Positions 52,152 to 61,300 of a DNA stretch of 64,000 nucleotides are shown here, piece by piece. Each line of letters starts with the position of its first letter. Position 1 is the stretch's first letter. Source of the DNA: Kaistia soli DSM 19436 (GTDB lineage: Bacteria > Pseudomonadota > Alphaproteobacteria > Rhizobiales > Kaistiaceae); NCBI RefSeq assembly GCF_900129325.1, contig NZ_FQUP01000002.1, positions 78,668 through 142,667 of the forward strand, given 5' to 3'. The position numbers and the translations under genes were made by a program. The notes under the pieces were generated by a model. It ran no database searches. It saw only the letters and a list, made by a program, of their open reading frames with translations, and was not told where the DNA came from.

Positions 52152-52864
52152 CTGCCTGGGTCGCCGGCGTCGATGGCTGCAAGGCCGGCTGGATTGCGGT
52201 CCTCGTCGCCGACGCGGGCGCGACCGAAATCGTTGTGACCCCACGCTTTGCGGACATTCTCGCACATCGGTACGCGCCATCGATCATAGCCGTGGACATG
52301 CCGATCGGCCTTCCTGATCGAGTCGGTCCCGGCGGCCGGGGTCCTGAGCGGCTGGTGCGTGCGAAGCTTGGCAACCGTCAATCGTCCGTCTTTGCGATCC
52401 CGCCACGATCCGCCGTCATGGCCGAAAGCTATGCCGAGGCGACGAGTGCATCGCTGGAAGCATCGACACCGCCACGCAAGGTCTCGCGCCAGGCTTTCGG
52501 GCTCTTTCCGAAGATCCGTGAAATCGATGCCCTGATGACGCCGGCGCTTGAGGACCGCCTTTACGAGAGCCATCCGGAGCTGGCTTTCTGGGCCCTGAAT
52601 GGGCAGCGTCCGATGGCATTGCCGAAGAAGGCGCGGGGCGTGCCTCATCCGGCCGGTCTCAACGAGCGACGCGCTTTGCTTATTCACAGCGGCTACGATG
52701 CAGCTCTTCTATCGACGGCGCCGCGCGGAGCGGGCCCGGACGACGTGCTGGATGCGGCAGTGCTCGCCCTAATCGCCCGGCGCATCGCGGGGGGCAAAGC
52801 GGAGTCCTTTCCGTCCATGCCGGAGCGCGACGCGAAGGGCCTGCGCATGGCGATCTGGGCCTGA
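52148..52864 (+). CDS. DUF429-family protein
   Basis: A 238-residue protein of the DUF429 family, whose N-terminus (WVAGVDGCKAGWIAVLV) resembles the first strand and acidic residue of RNase H-like nucleases. AVDMPIGLPDR and RKVSRQAFGLFPKIREID follow, then YESHPELAFWALNG. The fold suggests a nuclease or phosphotransferase, but no biochemical role is known. The GTG start overlaps the pdxY stop, so it is coupled to vitamin B6 salvage. Confidence 0.85.
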   Translation: MTAWVAGVDGCKAGWIAVLVADAGATEIVVTPRFADILAHRYAPSIIAVDMPIGLPDRVGPGGRGPERLVRAKLGNRQSSVFAIPPRSAVMAESYAEATSASLEASTPPRKVSRQAFGLFPKIREIDALMTPALEDRLYESHPELAFWALNGQRPMALPKKARGVPHPAGLNERRALLIHSGYDAALLSTAPRGAGPDDVLDAAVLALIARRIAGGKAESFPSMPERDAKGLRMAIWA

Positions 52865-52966
52865 GTCGCTCTCGGCGGCTTGACCTTCGCGGTCTGGGCA
52901 GGACAATGATCGCAGCAAGGCGTTCGCCAGACCGCCGCCCCTTCGTCAGAGGACATCCGCAGCACC

Positions 52967-53383
52967 ATGAGCAAAGTGAAGATCACCGCCGGTCCCTACA
53001 CCTTCCTGGGTGAGTTCGAGGAAGAGGCGGCGCCGAAGACTGTCGCGGTGTTCAAGACGCTGCTGCCCTATCGCGAAAAGATCATTCACGTCCGCTGGAG
53101 CGGCGAGGGCTGCTGGATTCCGCTTGGCGACCTTGATCTCGGCCTCGGCTACGAGAATCACACCTCCTATCCGGCACCTGGCCAGTTCATTCTCTATCCC
53201 GGCGGCATCAGCGAAACTGAGATCCTGCTCGCCTATGGTGGCGTGCACTTCGCCTCGAAGCTTGGTCAGCTTGCCGGCAATCACTTCCTGACAATTACCG
53301 AGGGCAAGGAAAACCTGACCGCACTCGGCAAGGCGACACTCTGGAAGGGCGCACAGGACATCCTGTTCGAGGCCGTCGACTAG
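52967..53383 (+). CDS. DUF3830-family cyclophilin-like protein
   Basis: A 138-residue protein of the DUF3830 family, beta-rich, with EEAAPKTVAVFKTLLPYREKIIHVRWSGEGCWIPLGD near the start and NHTSYPAPGQFILYPGGISETEILLAYG in the middle. The fold is cyclophilin-like, but known catalytic residues are missing in the family, and rhizobial members often sit near amidase and transporter genes. It lies about 100 bases after the DUF429 gene. Function unknown. Confidence 0.83.
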   Translation: MSKVKITAGPYTFLGEFEEEAAPKTVAVFKTLLPYREKIIHVRWSGEGCWIPLGDLDLGLGYENHTSYPAPGQFILYPGGISETEILLAYGGVHFASKLGQLAGNHFLTITEGKENLTALGKATLWKGAQDILFEAVD

Positions 53384-53477
53384 GTTGCACCGACGCAGCC
53401 AGGCGCGACGGCGCGCGCCGCGAGATGCGCCCCGGCAATACAAATTGCCGCGGCGCTGACGCCACAGGGAGGAAGCC

Positions 53478-53987
53478 ATGACCGATGATGCGACGCTGCT
53501 TGACGATTTGCTCGAGCAGGAGAAACGGCTCGTCTTCGACCGTTTCGACAACGACACCGCCATCCTACTCGGGACGCGGATTCTGGAGCGGGCGCGCGCC
53601 GGCAAGCAGGCAGTCGTCGTCGACATCTCGCGAGGCGATCAGCGCCTGTTCTATGCAGCGCTTGCCGGGACCAGTCCGGACAATGAGTTCTGGGTCGCCG
53701 GCAAGATCGCGGTCGTCAAACGCTTTGGCCATTCGTCATTCTATGTGGGCCAGAAGGCCCGTATTCGCGGCGTCGACTTCGCGACGGCATCCCTGGTCGA
53801 CCGGGAGCAGTTCCGCGCCCATGGCGGTTGCTTCCCGATCATCGTCGCGAATGTCGGCATGGTCGGCACGGCGACGGTTTCCGGCCTGCCCCAGGCCGAG
53901 GATCACGCCCTGGTTGTCGCGGTCATCGAGGATGTCCTCGCCGAAATCGGTTCCGGCGAGGCACGCACGGAAGTCTGGACCGCCTGA
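53478..53987 (+). CDS. UPF0303/HbpS-like heme-degrading-domain protein
   Basis: A 169-residue member of the GlcG/HbpS-like family (UPF0303). The opening LLEQEKRLVFDRFDNDTAILLGTRI, the VVDISRGDQRLFYAAL strand, and KRFGHSSFYVGQKARIRG and HGGCFPIIVANVGMVGTATVSGLPQAEDHALVV are characteristic. Some relatives bind heme; that property cannot be judged here. GGAGG precedes the ATG closely. It is convergent with the NmrA-like gene. Confidence 0.88.
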   Translation: MTDDATLLDDLLEQEKRLVFDRFDNDTAILLGTRILERARAGKQAVVVDISRGDQRLFYAALAGTSPDNEFWVAGKIAVVKRFGHSSFYVGQKARIRGVDFATASLVDREQFRAHGGCFPIIVANVGMVGTATVSGLPQAEDHALVVAVIEDVLAEIGSGEARTEVWTA

Positions 53988-53999
53988 GCGCCCGCAGAA

Positions 54000-54839
54000 T
54001 CAAGCCTTGAGTGCTGCGGCGTTGTCAGCCGCGTAGACCGCGAGCGCCCGCGGCGGCTTGCCGGTCAGCGTTTCGACGTCGCCGGTGACAAGGGCCGTCC
54101 ATCCCGCACGGACGGGATAGAAGATCGACGCGAGAAACGCCGCATAGTCCTGCGGCACGCCGGCACCGGTCAGAATTCCGATGAAGGCCTCGTCGCTGAT
54201 CGCCGTATAGGTCACGGATTTACCGATAACGGCGGAGAGAATGGCGGCCGCCTCGGCATAGCCAAGCGCCTCGGGGCCGGTCAGGCTAAAGGCCTTGCCG
54301 TCGAAGGCATTGGAGGTCAGGGCTGCAGCCGCGCTCTCAGCGATATCGCGCACATCGATGAAGCTGGTCTTGCCTTCGCCCGCCGGAACGGCGATCTGGC
54401 CATGGTCGATGCCCGGCTTCCAGAAAGTCTGGAAATTGTCAGCGAACCAGTTCGGCCGCAGGATCACATAGGGCGTGCCAGACTTCTCGAGTGCAATCTC
54501 GACCTGGCGATACGGGATGCTGTCATCGGCTTCGACGCCGAAGACGCTGAGGAACACGACCTTGACGCCACGCTCCGCCGCTGCGGCAACGACCGGAAGC
54601 AGCAACTCTTTGGCGTTCACATAGCCGGTTGGCAACATGACGAAGGCGCGATCAACGCCGTCGAACGCCGCCTCGAAGGTAGACGGATCGGTGATGTCGA
54701 ACACGACGCCCGCAGCGCCTTCGACTGGCTTGCCCGCCCGCGACGCAGCCTTAACCTTCTCGCCTTTCGTAAGCAGCATCCTGACCAGCGGCTTGCCGAT
54801 ATTGCCGGTCGCGCCGAGCACGAGAATTCCGTCTGCCAT
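54000..54839 (-). CDS. NmrA-like NAD(P)-binding oxidoreductase
   Basis: A 279-residue atypical SDR of the NmrA/quinone-oxidoreductase (QorB-like) kind. The nucleotide motif is ILVLGATGNIGKPLVRML at the N-terminus; FLSVFGVEADDSIPYRQVEIALEKSG and YVILRPNWFADNFQTFWKP follow. The ATG at 54839 has AAGGGG seven bases upstream; longer forms run into the shared promoter. It is divergent from the HxlR-type regulator, the classic layout for a redox- or quinone-responsive reductase controlled by its neighbour. Confidence 0.9.
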   Translation of the reverse strand: MADGILVLGATGNIGKPLVRMLLTKGEKVKAASRAGKPVEGAAGVVFDITDPSTFEAAFDGVDRAFVMLPTGYVNAKELLLPVVAAAAERGVKVVFLSVFGVEADDSIPYRQVEIALEKSGTPYVILRPNWFADNFQTFWKPGIDHGQIAVPAGEGKTSFIDVRDIAESAAAALTSNAFDGKAFSLTGPEALGYAEAAAILSAVIGKSVTYTAISDEAFIGILTGAGVPQDYAAFLASIFYPVRAGWTALVTGDVETLTGKPPRALAVYAADNAAALKA

Positions 54840-54869
54840 TGTGATCCCCTTCGGTATCGATTGGAAACT

Positions 54870-54892
54870 ATCTATCGAAGTGATACATAGAT
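54870..54892. promoter_or_regulatory. Putative HxlR-type operator
   Basis: The divergent gap holds ATCTAT at 54870-54875 mirrored by ATAGAT at 54887-54892, and nested within it TATC at 54873-54876 mirrored by GATA at 54882-54885. A GTATC at 54854-54858 lies further upstream. Short dyads of this kind are typical HxlR-family sites, but the exact half-site is not certain. Confidence 0.45.
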
Positions 54893-54972
54893 CCCAATAT
54901 GGAAGCGCGGAAGAGGGCACTTCTTGATCACGAAGTAACCTCAGGGAAACCGGCTACTCGATCGGATCGCTG

Positions 54973-55347
54973 ATGTCGCAAGCCTATGATGTCTACAATG
55001 ACCGTTGCCCGACGCGGATGGTACTCGACCGGATCGCCGATAAATGGGCTGTGCTGATCCTTGACCGGCTGCAGGACGGGCCAGTGCGATTCAATCATCT
55101 GCGCCGCGATATCCACGGGATCTCTCAGAAGGTCCTGTCTCAGACATTGAAAAAGATAGAGCGCGACGGCCTTGTCTCGCGCACGGTCTATGCGACCGTT
55201 CCGGTGACAGTCGAATATGCGCTGACGCCTCTCGGGCGAACATTGACCGAAACTGTCCGCACCCTCGCCCATTGGGCCGAAAAGAACATGGATGCGGTGC
55301 TGGCGGCGCAGCAAGCCTATGACGCGGCGACCGCACCGCCCAGATGA
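54973..55347 (+). CDS. HxlR-family transcriptional regulator
   Basis: A 124-residue winged-helix regulator. The HxlR core is DKWAVLILDRLQDGPVRFNHLRRDI, then ISQKVLSQTLKKIERDGLVSRTVYATVPVTVEYALTPLG. A conserved Cys12 sits in NDRCPTRM just before the core, the position of the redox-sensing Cys in YodB/QorR-type members. It is divergent from the NmrA-like oxidoreductase, which it probably represses until a quinone or electrophile modifies the Cys. That mechanism is inferred from relatives. Confidence 0.9.
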   Translation: MSQAYDVYNDRCPTRMVLDRIADKWAVLILDRLQDGPVRFNHLRRDIHGISQKVLSQTLKKIERDGLVSRTVYATVPVTVEYALTPLGRTLTETVRTLAHWAEKNMDAVLAAQQAYDAATAPPR

Positions 55348-55354
55348 TCGCGCT

Positions 55355-56221
55355 CTAGGAAACGCCCATCGGCTGCGGATGATCGCGCAGCAGCGCGGCC
55401 TTCACCTTTTCCATCGCGCGGCCCTCGATCTGGCGCACGCGTTCCTTGGAAATGCCAAGCGCGACGCCGAGTTCTTCCAGCGTCACGGTCTCCTCGCTCA
55501 GCCGTCGCGCCTTGAGGATGCGGGCCTCACGCGGTGACAGCACATCCATCGCCTGGTGCAGCCAAGTCGACCAGCGCGCGCCATCGATTGCCTCGCCGAC
55601 GCGCTCGTCGGGCAGCGGGGCATCGTCGACGAGGAAGTCCTGGCGGTCCGAGGCGGTTGATTCACCGTCGCCAACCGGCGCATTGAGGGAAGCGTCCGAA
55701 CCGGAAAGCCGAGCATCCATCACAGCGACATCGTCGGTCGAGACTCCGATCGCCAGCGCGATCTGCTGATAGACTTGGCGGCTATTACCGGCTTCCCCAT
55801 TGCGGGAAAGCTTCGCACGCAGCCGCCGCAGGTTGAAGAACAGGGCTTTCTGCGTCGACGAAGTGCCGCCCCGCACGATCGACCAGTTGCGCAGGACATA
55901 GTCCTGGATGGCCGCCCGGATCCACCATGTCGCATAAGTCGAGAAGCGAATCTCGCGCTCCGGCTCGAATCGCGCCGCTGCCTCCAGCAGGCCGACATTG
56001 CCCTCCTGGATCAGGTCGCTCATGGGCAATCCGAAATGCCGAAAGCGCGCTGCGATCGCAATGACGAGACGCATATGCGCCTGTGTGAGCTGGTGCAGGG
56101 CTGCCTGATCGTGCCGATCACGCCAAAGGACCGCGAGGTTGTGTTCCTGCTCGCGCTCCAGATAGGGAGCCTGCATGGCCGCCTTCACGAACTGGCGGCT
56201 CGAAGTTGTCGACATGGCCAT
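55355..56221 (-). CDS. rpoH2: RNA polymerase sigma factor RpoH (RpoH2 type)
   Basis: A 288-residue sigma-32-family factor. Region 2 is clear (RFSTYATWWIRAAIQDYVLRNWSIVRGG), immediately followed by the RpoH box QKALFFNLRRLRAK that identifies heat-shock sigma factors. Region 4 (LSEETVTLEELGVALGISKERVRQIEGRAMEKVKAAL) closes the protein. In rhizobia RpoH2 serves oxidative and other stresses alongside RpoH1; the subtype is judged by the sequence style and by the CarD/FdxA neighbourhood, so the number is tentative. Convergent with the HxlR gene. Confidence 0.9.
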   Translation of the reverse strand: MAMSTTSSRQFVKAAMQAPYLEREQEHNLAVLWRDRHDQAALHQLTQAHMRLVIAIAARFRHFGLPMSDLIQEGNVGLLEAAARFEPEREIRFSTYATWWIRAAIQDYVLRNWSIVRGGTSSTQKALFFNLRRLRAKLSRNGEAGNSRQVYQQIALAIGVSTDDVAVMDARLSGSDASLNAPVGDGESTASDRQDFLVDDAPLPDERVGEAIDGARWSTWLHQAMDVLSPREARILKARRLSEETVTLEELGVALGISKERVRQIEGRAMEKVKAALLRDHPQPMGVS

Positions 56222-56353
56222 TCGCTGGAGTCCCCGTTGTCATTCCGCCCGCATTCACAGGGTGATACGGATGGGCGAGGAGAACGGTTGCGTCTGCCAT
56301 GCGCACATTGGCGTGATCGGACCATTGCCCCGGGCCGATCGCGACCTAAAACG

Positions 56354-56385
56354 AAACGCCCGGCTGCAAGGCCGGGCGTTTTGCA
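56354..56385 (-). terminator. Terminator after carD
   Basis: A perfect 11-bp stem (56354-56364 with 56371-56381) and a six-base loop. Read leftward it is followed by TTTCGTTTTAGG. It lies between the carD stop and rpoH2, so it mainly ends carD transcription and separates the two leftward genes. Confidence 0.8.
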
Positions 56386-56436
56386 CATATTCAGTGACGC
56401 GACGCGGAGAACCGCGTCAATTCGGCGCAGCAGCGA

Positions 56437-57036
56437 TCACGCCGCCTCATCATGCGACTCGTCGCCATCATCTTCAGGCTCAGCCTCGGCACTCGCATCC
56501 TCGGCCTTGCCACCGCGACGCGGGCTCTTGGCGAGATTCTGCTCGATCTGGCGCACTGCCTCGGTCTCGGAGATCTCACTGACGGCAGCGATCTCGCGCG
56601 ACATCCGGTCGAGCGCCGCCTCGTAGAGCTGACGCTCCGAATAGGATTGCTCGGGCTGGCTGTCGGAGCGGAAGAGATCACGCACCACTTCAGAGATCGC
56701 GATCAAGTCGCCCGAATTGATTTTCGCCTCGTATTCCTGCGCACGACGGCTCCACATCGTACGCTTGACGCGCGCGCGGCCGCGGATCGTCTCCAGCGCC
56801 TTCTTGACCGTGGCAGCATCGGAGAGCTTGCGCATGCCCACCGCCGTCGCCTTCGCGACGGGGACGCGCAGTTTCATTTTATCCTTCTCGAATGAGATCA
56901 CGAACAGCTCGAGCTTCATGCCGGCCACTTCCTGTTCCTCGAGACCAACGATCTCGCCGACGCCATGCGCCGGATAGACGATGCGCTCGCTCGTCTTGAA
57001 ATCGGAACGAAGAGTGGTCTTCTTGATTGCGGCCAT
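56437..57036 (-). CDS. carD: CarD/CdnL-family transcription regulator
   Basis: A 199-residue RNA polymerase-binding protein. The N-terminal CarD/TRCF-RID domain is visible (SERIVYPAHGVGEIVGLEEQEVAGMKLELFVI), followed by the helical DNA-binding part (RARVKRTMWSRRAQEYEAKINSGDLIAISEVVRDLFR) and an acidic, disordered tail. CdnL homologues in alphaproteobacteria stabilise open complexes at rRNA and growth genes. It has its own long upstream gap and a terminator behind it, so it is a single-gene unit. Confidence 0.93.
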   Translation of the reverse strand: MAAIKKTTLRSDFKTSERIVYPAHGVGEIVGLEEQEVAGMKLELFVISFEKDKMKLRVPVAKATAVGMRKLSDAATVKKALETIRGRARVKRTMWSRRAQEYEAKINSGDLIAISEVVRDLFRSDSQPEQSYSERQLYEAALDRMSREIAAVSEISETEAVRQIEQNLAKSPRRGGKAEDASAEAEPEDDGDESHDEAA

Positions 57037-57495
57037 ACTCGTGTAGACTCCTTGCGGTTACGGTCCCGGCTCGCCAAGCCGAAGGCCGGACATGACGCGC
57101 ACAGCGTCAGATCCATCGCTCCTGCGTTCCGGGACGGTGCCAGTGCGCGCGAACACTCCGGCGGCGAACCACCCGGATTCGCCTTGCCAACTGTCAGCCG
57201 ATGGAAAAAATCGTGTAGCTCGCCCGAAGGTCGCGGTGCCGCGCGCTTTCAAGTCACAAATAAGCCCGCTTGCGCCGCTCATCGCTGCGCAAGAAGGCCA
57301 TTTCGCTATCGAAAGAGGAGACTTACCAACAACCAAACACCAACCAGGTGCGGCGACGCCGTAGGTTTTTACCGACTGTGTTGGGTATATATCACAAAAA
57401 GCCGGAAAAACAAAGCGTTACAAAGCACGTCCCCGCGATCGCCCATTAAGGGACGCGCGCGCGACCTTCAGCGACCGACGCGAAACAGGGACGGC
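57037..57495. other. Intergenic region upstream of carD
   Basis: A 459-base gap between the carD start and the fdxA stop, both leftward. A short AT-rich core (TTGGGTATATATCAC near 57380-57394) stands out and could carry the carD promoter with a long leader, or a weak rightward promoter. The rest shows no gene I can support on either strand. Confidence 0.55.
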
Positions 57496-57834
57496 TCAGT
57501 CGCCTTCGCCCGGCTTCGGCGAGAAATGCGCCTCGAACTTGCCGGCAACCCCGTCGAAGCTTGCGGCGTCAGCCGGCGGCTCCTTGCGTAGCGTAATATT
57601 GGGCCACTTGTCGGCATATTCGGCGTTGATCTTCAGCCACTTGTCGAGGCCAGGCTCGGTATCGGGCTTGATCGCCTCGGCCGGACATTCTGGCTCGCAA
57701 ACGCCGCAATCGATGCACTCGTCCGGATGGATGACGAGCATGTTGTCGCCTTCGTAGAAGCAGTCCACCGGGCAGACTTCGACGCAGTCGGTATATTTGC
57801 AGCGAATGCAGTTATCGGTCACGACATAGGGCAC
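57496..57834 (-). CDS. fdxA: Seven-iron ferredoxin FdxA
   Basis: A 112-residue ferredoxin with the seven-iron Cys pattern: Cys9, Cys12, Cys17 and Cys21 in [15 protein letters not shown], and [12 protein letters not shown] around residues 40-50. The two clusters are a [3Fe-4S] and a [4Fe-4S]. The C-terminal extension ([16 protein letters not shown]) is typical of FdxA. It commonly sits between carD and the S4/helicase genes in rhizobia, as here. The electron-transfer partner is unknown. Confidence 0.95.
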   Translation of the reverse strand: MPYVVTDNCIRCKYTDCVEVCPVDCFYEGDNMLVIHPDECIDCGVCEPECPAEAIKPDTEPGLDKWLKINAEYADKWPNITLRKEPPADAASFDGVAGKFEAHFSPKPGEGD

Positions 57835-57950
57835 GGCAATCTCCTTGCCCGGGACGCGTCAGCCGCAGGCAGTGGCATGGGGTATCCGGTTTGCCGGGAG
57901 GGTGCAAGGATCGGAAAACCCTAGAGCCGACCCCTCGGCGAAATGATCAT

Positions 57951-58349
57951 TCAGTCTTCGCCATCGTCGCGAAACGGTGTTCCACCGAACGCTGAGCCGG
58001 TAAAATGGAACGCGTCTATCGCCCGTCTGTCGCGCTTGGTGGGCCTCTCTCCGCCCGATGCCGGCCGGATGGGCGCGGGCGGCGTGACATCCTCGTAGAG
58101 CGTCTGAGCCTCGGGCGCGGGCCCTCGGCGAACGCCTGGTGCCAGCACCTTCAGCACGCGCACCTGGCGCTCTAGCGTCAATGTCAGCACGTCGCCGACG
58201 CGGACGAGGCGGCTGGGGCTGTCAATCCGGTCACGATTGACGCGGACCGCCCCAGACAACACCAGCTTCTGCGCTGTGGTCCGCGTCTTGGCGAAGCGCG
58301 CAAACCACAGCCATTTGTCGATGCGCTGGGGGCCCGCCTCCTCGCTCAT
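57951..58349 (-). CDS. S4-domain RNA-binding protein (Hsp15-like)
   Basis: A 132-residue protein that opens with an S4 domain (QRIDKWLWFARFAKTRTTAQKLVLSGAVRVN, residues about 8-38), as in Hsp15/HslR, which recycles stalled 50S subunits carrying peptidyl-tRNA. The C-terminal half is basic, Pro-rich and variable. It follows the helicase gene by 17 bases in the same direction, so the two probably share a transcript, suggesting joint action on RNA or ribosomes. Confidence 0.88.
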   Translation of the reverse strand: MSEEAGPQRIDKWLWFARFAKTRTTAQKLVLSGAVRVNRDRIDSPSRLVRVGDVLTLTLERQVRVLKVLAPGVRRGPAPEAQTLYEDVTPPAPIRPASGGERPTKRDRRAIDAFHFTGSAFGGTPFRDDGED

Positions 58350-58366
58350 CGCAGCAAGACCCGCCG

Positions 58367-61300
58367 TCAGCTGCCGCGCTTCTTCGCCTCAAGATCGGCC
58401 TTCAGGGCGGCCAATGCGGCGAAGGGCGAGTTGGGATCGATCGGCCGTTCACGGCGCGGCTCCTCGCGGCGCGGCTGCGGCGCCCCGCCATGCTTGCGCT
58501 GGTCGGGTCGATCCTGATGACGACGATCGGGACGCTCGCCATCGGCATGCGCCGGCCGATCATGCGGCCGCGGCGCCGGACGATCGGGACGTGGACCACG
58601 CTCGTCGCGGCGCCCAGGCTTGGCGTCGCCGCCCTGAGGCGGGCGACCCTGACCCGGACGATCCTGCTGCGGACGCCCATGACGACGCCCCTCGCGCGTC
58701 TCCGCTGGCGCTTCCTCTGCACCAGCCTGCGGCTCACCGCGATGGCGCCCGCCGCCACGGCGCTCACCCTGCTCGCGCGGGGGCCGGCGATCAAACCGTC
58801 CGGGACGCCAAATTTCGATCATCTCGGGTTCAGCCGGCGCCGCCGACTCGGCAACCGTGACGGCCTCGGTCACGGCCTCGGTTTCGGCCGCGATGGCACC
58901 CGATGCATCGTCCGTTTCGGCGACCGGCTCGGCTTCGGCAACAGCGTCCGACGCCACAGCCTCGCCCTCGCCAGCGGCCTCGACATCAACCGGGTCAGCC
59001 GTTTCCAGCTCTGCCGCAACGACTTCGACCGGTTCAGTCCCCTCCGCGACGACGGGTTCGTCGCTCACGGGCGCGGCATCGGTCTCTACGGGGCTTTCCT
59101 GGGCATCAGTGCCGTCGGAAGCCGCCTCGGCCACAGCTGTGGCGGGCGCAGCCTCTGATGCAGCCGCCGCCGGCTTCGGCGGAGCGGGCCGACGGTCGAG
59201 ACGATAGCCGAGCGACTTCAGCACGCCGGCGAAATCCTCGCCCGAGCAGCCGAGCAGCGACATCATCGACACGGTCACGGTGAAGCCATTGCCGTCGACC
59301 GCGCCTTCCGGCGGAACGAGATTGTCGGAGGTCGGCTTCCAGGCGATCAGCGGGCGGATGATATCGGCCAGCCGCTCAAGAATATCGAGACGCACGGCGC
59401 GGTTGCCGGCGATGCGATAGCCGACGACCCGATAGAGTGGCCGCGCGAAGGTCGGGTCGACCAGGATGGTCGTGCGGCCCGAAGCCGAAAGCTGCGGCAG
59501 CTCGGCGAGACCGGGCGTATCGAGACCCTGGTTCTTGAGCGCCCAGAGCAGTGCATTGAGCGCGCTCGGCGCCGGCTTCAACAGCGCTGGCACATAGACA
59601 TGATAAGCGCCGAAGCGAACGCCGAGTTTCCGAAGCCCGGCGCGCGATTCCTGGTCGAGTGCCTTGAGCTCATCGGCAAGTTCGGACCGGTCGAGAACGC
59701 CCTGCCCCTCGACGAGGCGGAAGGCGATGCCGCGGGCGGCAGCCGTCAGCTCTGCGCCGGCGAGCAGATCGAACAGCGGCTTCAACAATGTCTCGACATG
59801 GCTCTTCAGCCAGAGATCGACACGATCCTGAACGCGCTCGCGGGCCGGGCCAGTCAGCCCGTCATCGGCAAGCAGGACGAGGCGCGGCTTCAGCGCATCA
59901 TCCGTCGACACGATCTTGGCGATCGGAGCGCCAAGCCAGCGCAGCGTGCCATCGACGGAGAGCACGAGTTCGGGATTGGGCGCCCGGCCGAGCTTTTCGG
60001 CTCGCCGGTCAAGTTCGCCTGCCAGCGCCTTATGAGCCACAGCTGCAATCGCCTTGGCATCCGGTCCATCGGCCTTTGGGTCAGGCGTGAAGCGGAAACC
60101 CTGCAGGCTGCCGACATGCTGTCCCTCGACCAGCACGTCGCCGGAGGTTGTGATTTCTGCTTCGAGCATCGCGTTTTCTCTTAGCCGCTTCATGAGAACG
60201 CTGGTGCGCCGATCGACGAAACGCTGGGTCAGCCTCTCGTGGAGCGCGTCGGAAAGACGATCCTCTATCGCGCGCGTGCGCTCCTGCCAATGGCGAGGAT
60301 CACGAAGCCAGTTTGAACGGTTCGCCGCGAAGGTCCAAGTTCGGATATGCGCGATGCGATTGGCGAGCGTATCGATGTCACCATCAGTCCGGTCCGCGAA
60401 CGCACATTGCCGGTCAAACCAATCCTCCGCAATAGCCCCGTCGCGTGCGACGAAACGGAAGATCTCGCTGACAAGCTCGGCATGATTGGCCGGGGCGATG
60501 CGGCGATAGTCGGGAATCTGGCAAATATCCCAAAGGAGTTGCACCCGTTCGCGCGATGTCGCGAGGTCCTTCACCTCGGGATCGCGGCCGACGCGATCGA
60601 GAACCGTGACATCGACAGAAGGTGGCGCCTTCGACAGGCCCTCTATTCCAGGCGCGCGATCGAGGCTCGCCCGCAGCGTTTCCAGCGACCGGAAGTCGAG
60701 GGTTCGGTTGCGCCACTGCAACGTCCGCACCGATTGAAAATGATGATTCTCCAGCGCCTCGACCAAATCGTCGTCGAGTGGATCGACCTGTCCGGTGACG
60801 CCGAATGTGCCGTCGCGCGTGTGGCGGCCGGCCCGGCCGGCGATCTGGCCAAACTCGGACGCAGAAAGGCGGCGATACTGATAGCCGTCGAATTTGCGCT
60901 CCTGCGCGAAGGCGACATGGTCGACGTCGAGATTAAGCCCCATGCCGATCGCATCGGTGGCAACGAGGAATTCGACATCGCCGGACTGGAACAGCTCGAC
61001 CTGAGCGTTGCGCGTGCGCGGCGAGAGGGAGCCGAGCACCACCGCCGCGCCGCCGCGCTGCCTGCGGATCAGTTCGGCAACCGCATAGACCTCATCCGAT
61101 GAGAAGGCGACGATCGCGGAGCGGCGCGGCAGTCGCGTAATCTTCTTCGAGCCGGCATAAGTCAGCATCGACATGCGCGGCCGCGTGATGATCGTGACGC
61201 CGGGCAACAGCTTCTCGATGATGCCGCGCATCGTCCCCGCGCCGAGCAGCAGCGTCTCGTCCCGACCGCGGAGATTGAGGATGCGATCGGTGAAGACATG

